Assembly: GCA_949482135.1 (NCBI GenBank)
Contig: CASYFC010000003.1
Coordinates: forward strand, 1-64,000
Direction: 5' to 3'
Length of the DNA: 64,000 bases
Source of the DNA: an uncultured Clostridia bacterium
GTDB taxonomy: Bacteria; Bacillota; Clostridia; TANB77; CAG-508
Both the position numbers and the translations under genes were made by a program. Below are positions 1 through 10,181 of this stretch, piece after piece. Positions within the stretch are counted from its first letter, which is position 1. Each line of letters starts with the position of its first letter. A model generated the notes under the pieces. The model saw only the letters and a program-made list of their open reading frames with translations. It was not told the origin of the DNA and made no database searches.

Positions 1-2
1 TG

Positions 3-2318
<2,316 letters not shown>

Positions 2319-2339
2319 GAAATCTACTCTTTTGATATA

Positions 2340-3782
2340 TTATAAAATATCTTTTAAAATTCTTGCCATTTGAACACCACTTGCAGATGCCATAATTAAT
2401 CCACGAGTAAGCCCTCCGCCATCTCCAATAGAATATAAGCCACTTACACTTGTTTCGAAATTATTGTCTATTGTAATTTGATTTGAATAGAATTTAATTT
2501 CAGCAGCATATAAAAGATTATCAGGATGAGCAAATCCAGGAATAACTTTATCTAAGGCTTTAATAAATTCTAATATATCTACCATTGTTCTATATCCAAT
2601 TGCATAAGTGATATCACCAGCAACAGCAGTTTTTAATGTTGGAACAACACTATTATTTTCTAAGTCTTTTTCCCAAGTACGTTTTCCTTCTAAAATATCT
2701 CCAAGTCTTTGGACTAAAACATTACCTTTTCCAAGTTGATTTGCATTTTCAGCAATATTGATACCATATTTAATAGGTTCTTTAAATGGATCATTAAAAT
2801 GATGAGATGCAAGTATAGCTAAATTTGTATTAGTACTTTTTCTATCTTTATAAGAATGTCCATTTACTAAAGTTAAGTTATTATCATAAACTTCATTTGC
2901 AACAAATCCACTAGGGTTTTGGCAGAATGTTCTAACTTTATCTTTATAAGGAGCAAGTCTTGCAACAAATTTTCCTTCATAAAGATATTCATTTATGTCT
3001 TTCATAACACTATCTGGAAGTTCATATCTAACACCAACATCAACAACACCAGCGCGATTCTTAATAGAATGGTCTTCACACATTTTTGCAAGCCATTCAG
3101 CACCTTTTCTACCAACACCAATAACAACTTTATTTGCATATAAAGATATTTCTTCATCATCTTCTTTGTGGTTTGAAGGTTCAATTATTACACCAGAAAT
3201 TTTATTGTTTTCTACAATTAAATCTTTAACATTAGTTTCAAACATGATTTCAACATTGTGTGCTAATATATAATCTTGAATCTTTTTATATAATTCGTGA
3301 CTTTTTTCTGTACCTAAATGTCTAATTGGGCAATTTGCTAAAGTTATGTTATTTTCTTTAGCCTTATCTGATATTTTCTTAATTTCATCTAAATGGTCTA
3401 ATCCTTGAAGTTTTGGATCAGCACCAAATTTTAAATATATTTCATCTGTATAGAACATTAGCTCTTTAGTTTTCTCAACACCAAGATATTGGTCTAAAAT
3501 TCCACCAACTTCAATAGAATCGCTATCTTTATTTGGAAGAGTTAATTTTCCATCTGAGAAAGCTCCTGCTCCTGAAAAACCACTGGTAATATTGCAATAA
3601 GGTTTGCATTTTATACATTTTCCTACTTTTTCTACAGGACAAGATCTTTTATCTACAGACTTTCCTTGCTCTATAAGTAATATTTTTTTATCTTTTGCTA
3701 TGCCAAGCTCTATAAGTTCATAAGCAGTAAAAACACCACTAGGACCAGCTCCGACAATAATTAAATCATAATTTTTATTCAA
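2340..3782 (-). CDS. FAD-dependent dehydrogenase (NAD(FAD)-utilising, COG2509-like)
   Basis: Predicted cytoplasmic flavoprotein oxidoreductase; the substrate is unknown. The N-terminus has the dinucleotide-binding motif VGAGPSGVFTAYEL (about residues 11-24). A Cys cluster (C-P-V ... C-I-K-C-K-P-Y-C) and GFSGAGAFSDGKLTLP follow, which is typical of this uncharacterised dehydrogenase family. The C-terminus has YSIGDGGGLTRGLIMASASG, which closes the FAD site. The length of 480 aa is normal for the family. The start is a TTG codon, supported by GAGGTG seven bases upstream. The gene converges on the first surface protein and has no obvious operon partner. Confidence is high for the family and low for the physiological role. 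Confidence 0.85.
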   Translation of the reverse strand: MNKNYDLIIVGAGPSGVFTAYELIELGIAKDKKILLIEQGKSVDKRSCPVEKVGKCIKCKPYCNITSGFSGAGAFSDGKLTLPNKDSDSIEVGGILDQYLGVEKTKELMFYTDEIYLKFGADPKLQGLDHLDEIKKISDKAKENNITLANCPIRHLGTEKSHELYKKIQDYILAHNVEIMFETNVKDLIVENNKISGVIIEPSNHKEDDEEISLYANKVVIGVGRKGAEWLAKMCEDHSIKNRAGVVDVGVRYELPDSVMKDINEYLYEGKFVARLAPYKDKVRTFCQNPSGFVANEVYDNNLTLVNGHSYKDRKSTNTNLAILASHHFNDPFKEPIKYGINIAENANQLGKGNVLVQRLGDILEGKRTWEKDLENNSVVPTLKTAVAGDITYAIGYRTMVDILEFIKALDKVIPGFAHPDNLLYAAEIKFYSNQITIDNNFETSVSGLYSIGDGGGLTRGLIMASASGVQMARILKDIL

Positions 3783-3836
3783 AGTTAATCACCTCACGAG
3801 CTACATTATATAACGAATTATTAATAAAGAAAAGAA

Positions 3837-3865
3837 TTGTTTTTTTGTAAATAATAGTGTATAAT
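3837..3865 (+). promoter_or_regulatory. Sigma-A type promoter with no gene behind it
   Basis: TTGTTT (3837-3842), a 17-base spacer and TATAAT (3860-3865) lie on the plus strand between two minus-strand genes. A hairpin terminator follows within about 15 bases of the expected start. Confidence 0.4.
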
Positions 3866-3871
3866 AATTAG

Positions 3872-3916
3872 TAAGAAATGAAATTTAAGAAAGCACCTTA
3901 AGTTTCATTTTTTTTT
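3872..3916 (+). ncRNA. Possible very short transcript ending in a terminator
   Basis: Downstream of the promoter at 3837-3865 is a 12-bp stem (3878-3889 with 3897-3908, one G-U pair) followed by a run of nine T. The predicted RNA would be about 45 nt and almost all hairpin. No ORF of use lies in it. It could be a small RNA, or only a terminator blocking plus-strand read-through. It has no known family. Confidence 0.25.
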
Positions 3917-3939
3917 AGTAATTTTTTGAAAAATAAAAA

Positions 3940-3974
3940 ACATATCTATAAAGCGTGTAGCTAAATAGATATGT
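3940..3974. terminator. Bidirectional terminator
   Basis: ACATATCTAT (3940-3949) pairs perfectly with ATAGATATGT (3965-3974), with T runs on both strands. It probably ends the minus-strand gene at 4002-4532. Confidence 0.75.
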
Positions 3975-4001
3975 CTTTTTTTATGTATAAATTTTATTTA
4001 C

Positions 4002-4532
4002 TTATTTTTCGTCTGGTGTTGGTCCTTCAGCTTTTTTCATTTCTGCTTCATAACCTTTGTACCATTCTGCAAATTTAGGGTCTTTAGGTGAAAGTGTTGG
4101 TTTTACAAGTGCAACATTAGCTTTACCTGTTTTAGCAATAAAAGGTGTTATTGTAGCAGATGCTTCTCCTAGATAAAGAAGTTCCATCATAATACCTTTA
4201 TTGGATGTCCAATTAGTACCATTATATTTTAAAATAGAATCCTCTACTGAAAATTGTTTTTTCCCTTGATGTATTGCTTGTAATTGACCAAATAAAAATC
4301 TTATTGTTTCATCATTTGCTCGTAATTGTTTTATGTTAAAGCAAACAGGTTGATGATCTTCGGCATATCCTCCATCACGGCCAAATATAACTGAATTATA
4401 ATCTTCACCAGGTTTTGGTGAATTATTAGTAGTTAAGCATCTTTTAAATATTGCTTGTACATTCATCTCATTTAAATCTAATGGTTGAAATTCTGGTTTA
4501 TCATTTTTTTTATATTTATCTCTTAATCCCAT
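4002..4532 (-). CDS. Hypothetical protein, 176 aa
   Basis: No family was recognised. The protein is soluble with no signal peptide or membrane segment. The basic N-terminus (GLRDKYKKNDKPEF) leads into a compact body with a Gly-rich turn FGRDGGYAED, and the tail is acidic and Pro-containing (AEGPTPDEK). The start has a strong AAGGAG ribosome site. The gene is transcribed divergently from the 672-aa gene 150 bp away. That protein and the next two are also unrecognised and hydrophilic, so a shared role is possible but unproven. Confidence 0.7.
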   Translation of the reverse strand: MGLRDKYKKNDKPEFQPLDLNEMNVQAIFKRCLTTNNSPKPGEDYNSVIFGRDGGYAEDHQPVCFNIKQLRANDETIRFLFGQLQAIHQGKKQFSVEDSILKYNGTNWTSNKGIMMELLYLGEASATITPFIAKTGKANVALVKPTLSPKDPKFAEWYKGYEAEMKKAEGPTPDEK

Positions 4533-4686
4533 AAAATACTCCTTTCCAAACTATTTATATAATAACACACTTTACATAAAAAAGCAATAAAAAAGAAACA
4601 TAAATGTTAATATATGGTAATTGTAAAATAATTTGCTTAGAAATAAAATACAATTGTTATATTAGATAAAAAGGAGAGAAAAGCTG

Positions 4687-6705
4687 ATGTCTTCTGATAC
4701 AATAGTAAATACTTTATTTGAAATAGCACAAACTGAAACTAACGAAGTTATATATTTTAATGATTTTTGTAAAGAATTAAGAGACAATTTTAATGAATTA
4801 ACAAATGATGAATATGACGAGGCATTAGTAGTTATAAATCAACAAGTAAAAAATGGAAATAAACTATTAGAACCAACTTCTGGCACAATTTCAGTTTCTT
4901 CACAAATAATTAAGAGTGCTAAAAATACAGTTGAATATACAAAGCAAATGAAAGAACGAAGTGTATTGGAAAATAGAGAAAAATTGAAAACATCAGATAT
5001 TATTATCACAGGCATAGTTATAAACGAGATGTTAAATAATTATGATAAGTTATCTGCTGAAGAGAAAGAAATATTTATAAATAATTTAAATAAAGTAGAC
5101 ATAGAAAAAATGGGCTCAGCATTAAGAAACATAGCTAAAGACTGGAATGATATTCCAGATAAAACAGAAGATACAATATTTGCTTCTAAAGTAATAGAAG
5201 GTTTTTCAGATTTGTTTGATGCATATACAACTGGAGATAAAAAGGCAATAGAAGATTACTATAAAAAGAATCCAGCTTTTTATAAAAAAATACAAGATAT
5301 AAGGGCTAAAAATCCAAATATTTCAGATAGTGAAGCTGCTCGTGAAGTAGTAAGTCATGCAACCCAAGTTTTTAACAAGTACTTATCACAAATTCGTGAA
5401 GAAATAAAAGATCCTGAAGAATATAAGAAAATAAAAGAAGAATATGAAGAATATAAAAAAATATTTCCAGAAGAGTACGAAAAGGCAGTAAAAGAATTTC
5501 AACAAAAAGAAAAAGGTACTGAAAAGACAGTAGAAGGAGTCCAGCAGAAAAAAAAGGCAGTAGAAGAAGCTGATAAAGCAATCGAATTTTTAGATGAGCA
5601 AAAAATTGGAAATCAAGAAGAATTGATTTCAGATGATACATTAAATGAAGAAATTTCTCAGCTTCCAATTGCATTTTCTCAATATGGATTTGAAGCAGAT
5701 AAAATAAAAAATGCAATGGAACAATACAAAAAATATTTTGAAAATTTAGAATATGATGATTTACAATTTTTATCAGAACAAACTGATAAGGATTTGTCTA
5801 ATATACTGAAAGAAGAATTTCAAGAAATGGAAGTTGATGATAGAGTTGGGCAAATTTTAGAGATAATGTCTAATATAAATTATCATGGTGAAATTAGTAA
5901 TATTTTAACCAATCCTGAAAAAAGAAAGAGTTTTTTGCAGAGATTTGAGAATACTATTGGTATGAATTTTGAAAAAATACAAGCAGATATAGAATCTCAA
6001 AAAGATACTGAACTAATAAAAGATTCAGAACTTGCTGAACTTTTTAAACAAGCAAGTGTAGAGCTTCAAGTTGCTCCATTTGAACCAGCAAGAGAAGGTC
6101 TAGAAAGCGAATTCTTTAATATGCCAACTGATGAAGCAGACAAGTCTGCAGTTCCAAGTACAGAAGTAGATGGGATATATATATATAATGGTGTTTTAAT
6201 GGAAGTCGATAAGGAATTTACTCAAATAGCAACAGATGCGCAGGAAAGAGGAGAAGATTTAGAAAAAGCTATATTAGAATATTATGAAAAACAGCAACAA
6301 GAAAAAGCAGAACAAGAAAGAGCATCAGAAGAAAAAGAAGAACATGTAGAACCAGAAATTATAGTAGTAGATGAAAGAGGAGAGCAAGCTCAAGAACAGG
6401 AAGCTGCTATGCAAGATGAGTTTTTTAGAGCGGATGAAGAAACAGGAGAAGAAATTCAAGCAAGTGATGGACAAGATAAAAATGTAGTAGTAATAAAAAA
6501 AGGCAAGGAAGGAACTATACAAGTATTCAGACCAAGTTCTTTTTTGAAGGTAGTAAAACAGTCAGAAATAACATTTGATAAAGTAAAAGATGTACAAAAT
6601 GAACTTGCTAGAATTGTTGAACAAGAAAGAGAAAACGGCGAAAAACCAGGTGCCTCAAAAGGAAATGGAAATCAATCTAGTAAAGATGATTCATGGGAAT
6701 ATTAG
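4687..6705 (+). CDS. Large acidic helical protein of unknown function
   Basis: 672 aa, no family recognised. It has no signal peptide or membrane helix, so it is probably cytoplasmic. The composition is very rich in Glu and Lys, with long predicted helical or coiled stretches (about residues 230-300 and 525-590). A low-complexity acidic section lies before a more ordered C-terminal part (KEGTIQVFRPSSFLKVV), which ends in a Gly/Ser/Asp tail. The start is supported by AAGGAG. A terminator follows at once. It may belong with the two unrecognised genes downstream (6868-8244), which have similar composition. No enzymatic motif was seen. Confidence 0.75.
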   Translation: MSSDTIVNTLFEIAQTETNEVIYFNDFCKELRDNFNELTNDEYDEALVVINQQVKNGNKLLEPTSGTISVSSQIIKSAKNTVEYTKQMKERSVLENREKLKTSDIIITGIVINEMLNNYDKLSAEEKEIFINNLNKVDIEKMGSALRNIAKDWNDIPDKTEDTIFASKVIEGFSDLFDAYTTGDKKAIEDYYKKNPAFYKKIQDIRAKNPNISDSEAAREVVSHATQVFNKYLSQIREEIKDPEEYKKIKEEYEEYKKIFPEEYEKAVKEFQQKEKGTEKTVEGVQQKKKAVEEADKAIEFLDEQKIGNQEELISDDTLNEEISQLPIAFSQYGFEADKIKNAMEQYKKYFENLEYDDLQFLSEQTDKDLSNILKEEFQEMEVDDRVGQILEIMSNINYHGEISNILTNPEKRKSFLQRFENTIGMNFEKIQADIESQKDTELIKDSELAELFKQASVELQVAPFEPAREGLESEFFNMPTDEADKSAVPSTEVDGIYIYNGVLMEVDKEFTQIATDAQERGEDLEKAILEYYEKQQQEKAEQERASEEKEEHVEPEIIVVDERGEQAQEQEAAMQDEFFRADEETGEEIQASDGQDKNVVVIKKGKEGTIQVFRPSSFLKVVKQSEITFDKVKDVQNELARIVEQERENGEKPGASKGNGNQSSKDDSWEY

Positions 6706-6711
6706 AAAAAC

Positions 6712-6770
6712 AACGCTATACTTAGGGAATTAGTAAAATTAGCACTAAATCCTTAAAGAATAGCGTTTTT
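6712..6770 (+). terminator. Intrinsic terminator
   Basis: AACGCTAT (6712-6719) pairs with ATAGCGTT (6760-6767). There is a further inner stem, and a T run follows. Confidence 0.7.
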
Positions 6771-6867
6771 CTTATGTGTCATTTTGATTAAATTTTAGTA
6801 ATTTTGTTGAAGTTTGCAATCTTTATATATAAAATGAACTTATAGTATAAAAAGGGGAGGTAGATTC

Positions 6868-7587
6868 ATGAATAATGAAATAGAAGATGAAAAAAATTTG
6901 CGCAATGATTCTGCCCCATTAAATGATTATGAAATAGAAGTTGAAGAACCTGAAAGAAAGGGATTTTTTGCAAGAATTATTGATAGAATAAAATCTGGCA
7001 ATAATACAAAACTTTTAGATTCTGGAAATAAAGATACCTTTCAAAGAACAAATAGAAGTATTTCTTCAATGTGGACTGTTGCAAGTTTAAGAAGAGTTTT
7101 AATGGAAAAATTGGAAACACTAAATAAGTCATTATTTAGATCAACAGAAGTAGTTGATCAAAGTAATATAACTACACATGTAATTGGAAGAGATGAGCAA
7201 AAGAAAGATGATTTGTCTCAAACTTCTGAAAGAACAGACTTTAAGCCGGTTATTCCAATTTCAAGATCAGCAGCAGTAAAATCAACTAGAATTATTCCTC
7301 AACCTGTAAAAACAAGTATAATTAATAATGCAAAAACAGCTAAAGATGTAAGAGAAGAAATTACTAAACCTAAAGGCATTAAAACAGAAGTGGTTGAAGT
7401 TAGTGATGAGTTTGATTTAGAAAATGATTCACTAGGAATAGGAGATTTAACTGCAGGGGATATTATAAATAATTCTTCTAAAAATGTTGATCAACCAGCT
7501 TCAACAATAGATGTTGGAGAAATTAATGTTGGTACTCAAAAACCAAAAGAAGTTGAACGTAATGATGATGACGATAGAGATTTATAA
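6868..7587 (+). CDS. Hypothetical hydrophilic protein, 239 aa
   Basis: No family recognised. The N-terminus is acidic with a short amphipathic or basic patch, RKGFFARIIDRIKSGNN (about residues 31-47), which could touch a membrane. The rest looks largely disordered and rich in Asn, Ser, Asp and Glu, ending in NDDDDRDL. There is no signal peptide. The ribosome site GGGGAGG is strong. It precedes the next gene by 33 bases, so the two are probably co-transcribed. A role as an adaptor or scaffold would be a guess. Confidence 0.68.
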   Translation: MNNEIEDEKNLRNDSAPLNDYEIEVEEPERKGFFARIIDRIKSGNNTKLLDSGNKDTFQRTNRSISSMWTVASLRRVLMEKLETLNKSLFRSTEVVDQSNITTHVIGRDEQKKDDLSQTSERTDFKPVIPISRSAAVKSTRIIPQPVKTSIINNAKTAKDVREEITKPKGIKTEVVEVSDEFDLENDSLGIGDLTAGDIINNSSKNVDQPASTIDVGEINVGTQKPKEVERNDDDDRDL

Positions 7588-7620
7588 AAACTAATGAATA
7601 TTTGAAAGGACTAAAGCAAA

Positions 7621-8244
7621 ATGGCAGTACAAGTTAAGCCAGACCAAGCTTATGCATATGCTGAATTACTTGAAATTTTAAGCTGTATGGAAAAAGAGTA
7701 TACAAGCAAAATTCCTAAAAAGCTTATCATGATATTTAAAGAACATGCATCAAGTAATTATGAAAAACATATAGATGCTACAAAACCGCTGGAAGAACAA
7801 AAAATTTCTCAAAAAACAGCGGCTTTAATTGGTATGCTTACACTTCAGTACTGGTGTGAATCTAATGAACAAAAACAAGAATTAATAAATATATTTAAAG
7901 AAAACGAAAGAGTATACCAAGAAAAATTAAGAAAGAAATATAATCCAGATAATATCTTTAATAATAATACTAAAACAGAAGAAAATATGGTTCCAGATCT
8001 TGATGAAAGACTTGGAGAGATTGATGAAATTGATAGAATTTCAGAAGAGGAAAGAATTAAAACAGAAGAAATGCTTAAAGCTCAAGCACAAGAAATTGAG
8101 TATAGACATAAACTTGAAAATGCTAGTGAGCAGAAGCCCCAAGCTCTTATGGATTACAACGGATTTTCTTGGTACAAAAAATTATTTACTAAAATTAAAG
8201 TTACTATTTTTAATTTATTTAAAAATTTTAAAAAATCAGCATAA
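7621..8244 (+). CDS. Hypothetical protein, 207 aa
   Basis: No firm family. The first about 100 residues are helical (AYAELLEILSCMEKEYTSKI, then KKLIMIFKEHASSNYEKHI). They resemble small helical-bundle proteins annotated only as hypothetical in Clostridia. A charged coiled segment follows. The C-terminus (WYKKLFTKIKVTIFNLFKNF) is basic and amphipathic and may bind membrane. The start has AAGGA upstream. It is likely in one operon with 6868-7587. Confidence 0.7.
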   Translation: MAVQVKPDQAYAYAELLEILSCMEKEYTSKIPKKLIMIFKEHASSNYEKHIDATKPLEEQKISQKTAALIGMLTLQYWCESNEQKQELINIFKENERVYQEKLRKKYNPDNIFNNNTKTEENMVPDLDERLGEIDEIDRISEEERIKTEEMLKAQAQEIEYRHKLENASEQKPQALMDYNGFSWYKKLFTKIKVTIFNLFKNFKKSA

Positions 8245-8264
8245 ATAACCTCCATAATTTTCAC

Positions 8265-8293
8265 TTGAAAAACATGCAAATGTAATGTATAAT
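8265..8293 (+). promoter_or_regulatory. Sigma-A promoter of the ABC-F gene
   Basis: TTGAAA (8265-8270), a 17-base spacer and TATAAT (8288-8293) lie 33 bases before the ATG of the ABC-F gene. Confidence 0.7.
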
Positions 8294-8326
8294 AAGATAG
8301 TTGAAAATTTTTAGGAGGTTTTTATA

Positions 8327-9916
8327 ATGCTTTTATCAAATGGAGTTACTTTAAGATTCGGAAAAAGAGTTCTTTTTGAAGATGTAACAATAAAATTTAC
8401 TAAAGGAAATTGCTATGGTTTAATTGGTGCTAATGGTGCCGGAAAATCAACATTTTTAAAAATTCTATCTGGAGAAATAGAGCCTAATAAAGGTGAAGTT
8501 GTTTTAGACAAAGGTGAAAGAATGTCTATGTTAAAACAAGATCACTATGCATTTGAAGGCTATACAGTTATAGATACTGTTATGATGGGAAATAGCGAAC
8601 TTTATAAAATTATGAAAGAAAAGGACGCAATATATAGTAAACCAGATTTTTCAGAAGAAGATGGAATGAAAGCAGCAAAACTTGAAGAAAGATTTGCAGA
8701 ACTTGATGGATGGAATGCAGAATCTGATGCAGCTAAACTTTTAAATGATTTAGGAATAGATGTTGATGTTCATTATAAATATATGAGCGAAATCGAAGCA
8801 AAAGATAAAGTTAAAGTTCTTTTAGCTCAAGCATTATTTGGAAATCCAGATGTCCTTTTATTAGATGAGCCTACAAACGACTTAGATATAAAAACAATCA
8901 ACTGGCTTCAAGACTTCTTAATTGATTTTGAAAATACTGTAATTGTTGTATCTCACGATAGATACTTCTTAAATAAAGTTTGTACACATATTGCAGACGT
9001 AGATTTTGGAAAAATTAAAGTATATCCAGGTAACTATGATTTCTGGTATGAATCTAGTCAGCTTGCTTTAAAACAAATGAGAGAGGCTAATAAAAAGAAA
9101 GAAGAAAGAATTAAAGAATTACAAGAATTCATTGCTAGATTTAGTGCAAATGCTTCAAAATCAAAACAAGCAACATCAAGAAAGAAATCTCTTGAAAAAA
9201 TTGAATTAGATGAAATTAAACCATCAAATAGAAAATATCCATATATAGATTTCAAACCAGATAGAGAACAAGGAAAAGAAATTTTAGAAATCAAAAATAT
9301 TTCTAAAACAATAAATGGTGAAAAAATATTAGATAACATTAGTTTTACAGTAAAAAGAGAAGATAAAATTGCTCTTCTTTCAGACAATGAAATTGCTAAA
9401 ACTGTTTTATTCCAAATAATTGCTGGTGAACTTGAACCAGATGAAGGTGAACTTGTATGGGGAACAACAATTTCAAAAGATTATTTCCCAAAAGATAATA
9501 ACTATATGTTTGATTCAGATTTAACTATAACAGATTGGCTACGCCAATATTCAAAAGATCCAGATGAAACATATGTTAGAAGCTTCTTAGGAAGAATGTT
9601 ATTCTCAGGAGAGGAAGCACTTAAAAAAGTAAATGTCCTATCAGGAGGAGAAAAGGTTAGATGTGTTCTTTCAAAATTAATGCTTTCAGGTGCAAACTTC
9701 TTAATTTTTGATGAACCAACAAACCACTTAGATATGGAATCAATTACAGCATTAAATGATGGAATGCAAAAATATAAAGGTATAATGATGTTTACATCAC
9801 ACGACCACCAATTAACACAAACTGTTGCAAACAAAATTATAGATATAACAAATAATCAAGTAGTTGTTAGAGAATGTACTTATGATGAGTACTTAGAAGA
9901 ACAAGAAAATAAATAA
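8327..9916 (+). CDS. ABC-F family ATPase, YbiT-like
   Basis: A soluble protein with two ABC ATPase domains and no membrane part. ABC-F proteins act on the ribosome, for example as translation factors or in antibiotic protection. The 529-aa length and much of the sequence match E. coli YbiT. In domain 1, Walker A is GANGAGKST (about residues 38-46), the signature region is degenerate (MSEIEAKDKVKV, as also in YbiT), and Walker B is LLLDEPTNDLD. The linker has the conserved RFSANASKSKQATSR. In domain 2 the Walker A is badly eroded (LLSDNEIAKTVL, only the Lys kept), while LSGGEKVR and FDEPTNHLD are intact. The ribosome site is AGGAGG. Its promoter makes it a single-gene unit. Confidence 0.93.
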   Translation: MLLSNGVTLRFGKRVLFEDVTIKFTKGNCYGLIGANGAGKSTFLKILSGEIEPNKGEVVLDKGERMSMLKQDHYAFEGYTVIDTVMMGNSELYKIMKEKDAIYSKPDFSEEDGMKAAKLEERFAELDGWNAESDAAKLLNDLGIDVDVHYKYMSEIEAKDKVKVLLAQALFGNPDVLLLDEPTNDLDIKTINWLQDFLIDFENTVIVVSHDRYFLNKVCTHIADVDFGKIKVYPGNYDFWYESSQLALKQMREANKKKEERIKELQEFIARFSANASKSKQATSRKKSLEKIELDEIKPSNRKYPYIDFKPDREQGKEILEIKNISKTINGEKILDNISFTVKREDKIALLSDNEIAKTVLFQIIAGELEPDEGELVWGTTISKDYFPKDNNYMFDSDLTITDWLRQYSKDPDETYVRSFLGRMLFSGEEALKKVNVLSGGEKVRCVLSKLMLSGANFLIFDEPTNHLDMESITALNDGMQKYKGIMMFTSHDHQLTQTVANKIIDITNNQVVVRECTYDEYLEEQENK

Positions 9917-9952
9917 AATAATAAAATGTAACACTTAAGAGAAATAAAAAAT

Positions 9953-9997
9953 AAAGTAGTATATGTACCAAAAGTTATATATTACTTTATTTTTTTG
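9953..9997 (+). terminator. Intrinsic terminator of the ABC-F gene
   Basis: A 12-bp stem (9953-9964 with 9977-9988, one G-U pair) is followed by a T-rich tract. Confidence 0.75.
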
Positions 9998-10093
9998 GCA
10001 AATTTTGAAAAAAATAAAAATTCTATAAATTACAAAAAATGCTCAATTGCCTTGTCCGTAAAGAACATAGAAAATTTGTTATAAAAAAGTAAA

Positions 10094-10121
10094 TTGACAT
10101 ATAAGCTTTATAATATAAAAT
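10094..10121 (+). promoter_or_regulatory. Candidate promoter of the thioester adhesin
   Basis: TTGACA (10094-10099), a 16-base spacer and TAAAAT (10116-10121) lie 60 bases before the ATG. The region is very AT-rich, so the -10 assignment is uncertain. Confidence 0.5.
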
Positions 10122-10181
10122 ATAATTAATATAAAATTATTATACTTAGGAAATGTAGATTAATAAGAAAGGTAGATTATT

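Noticed and set aside
8000-8248. ORF of 82 codons overlapping the 207-aa gene
   Set aside because: A shifted frame of the same coding region with no ribosome site.
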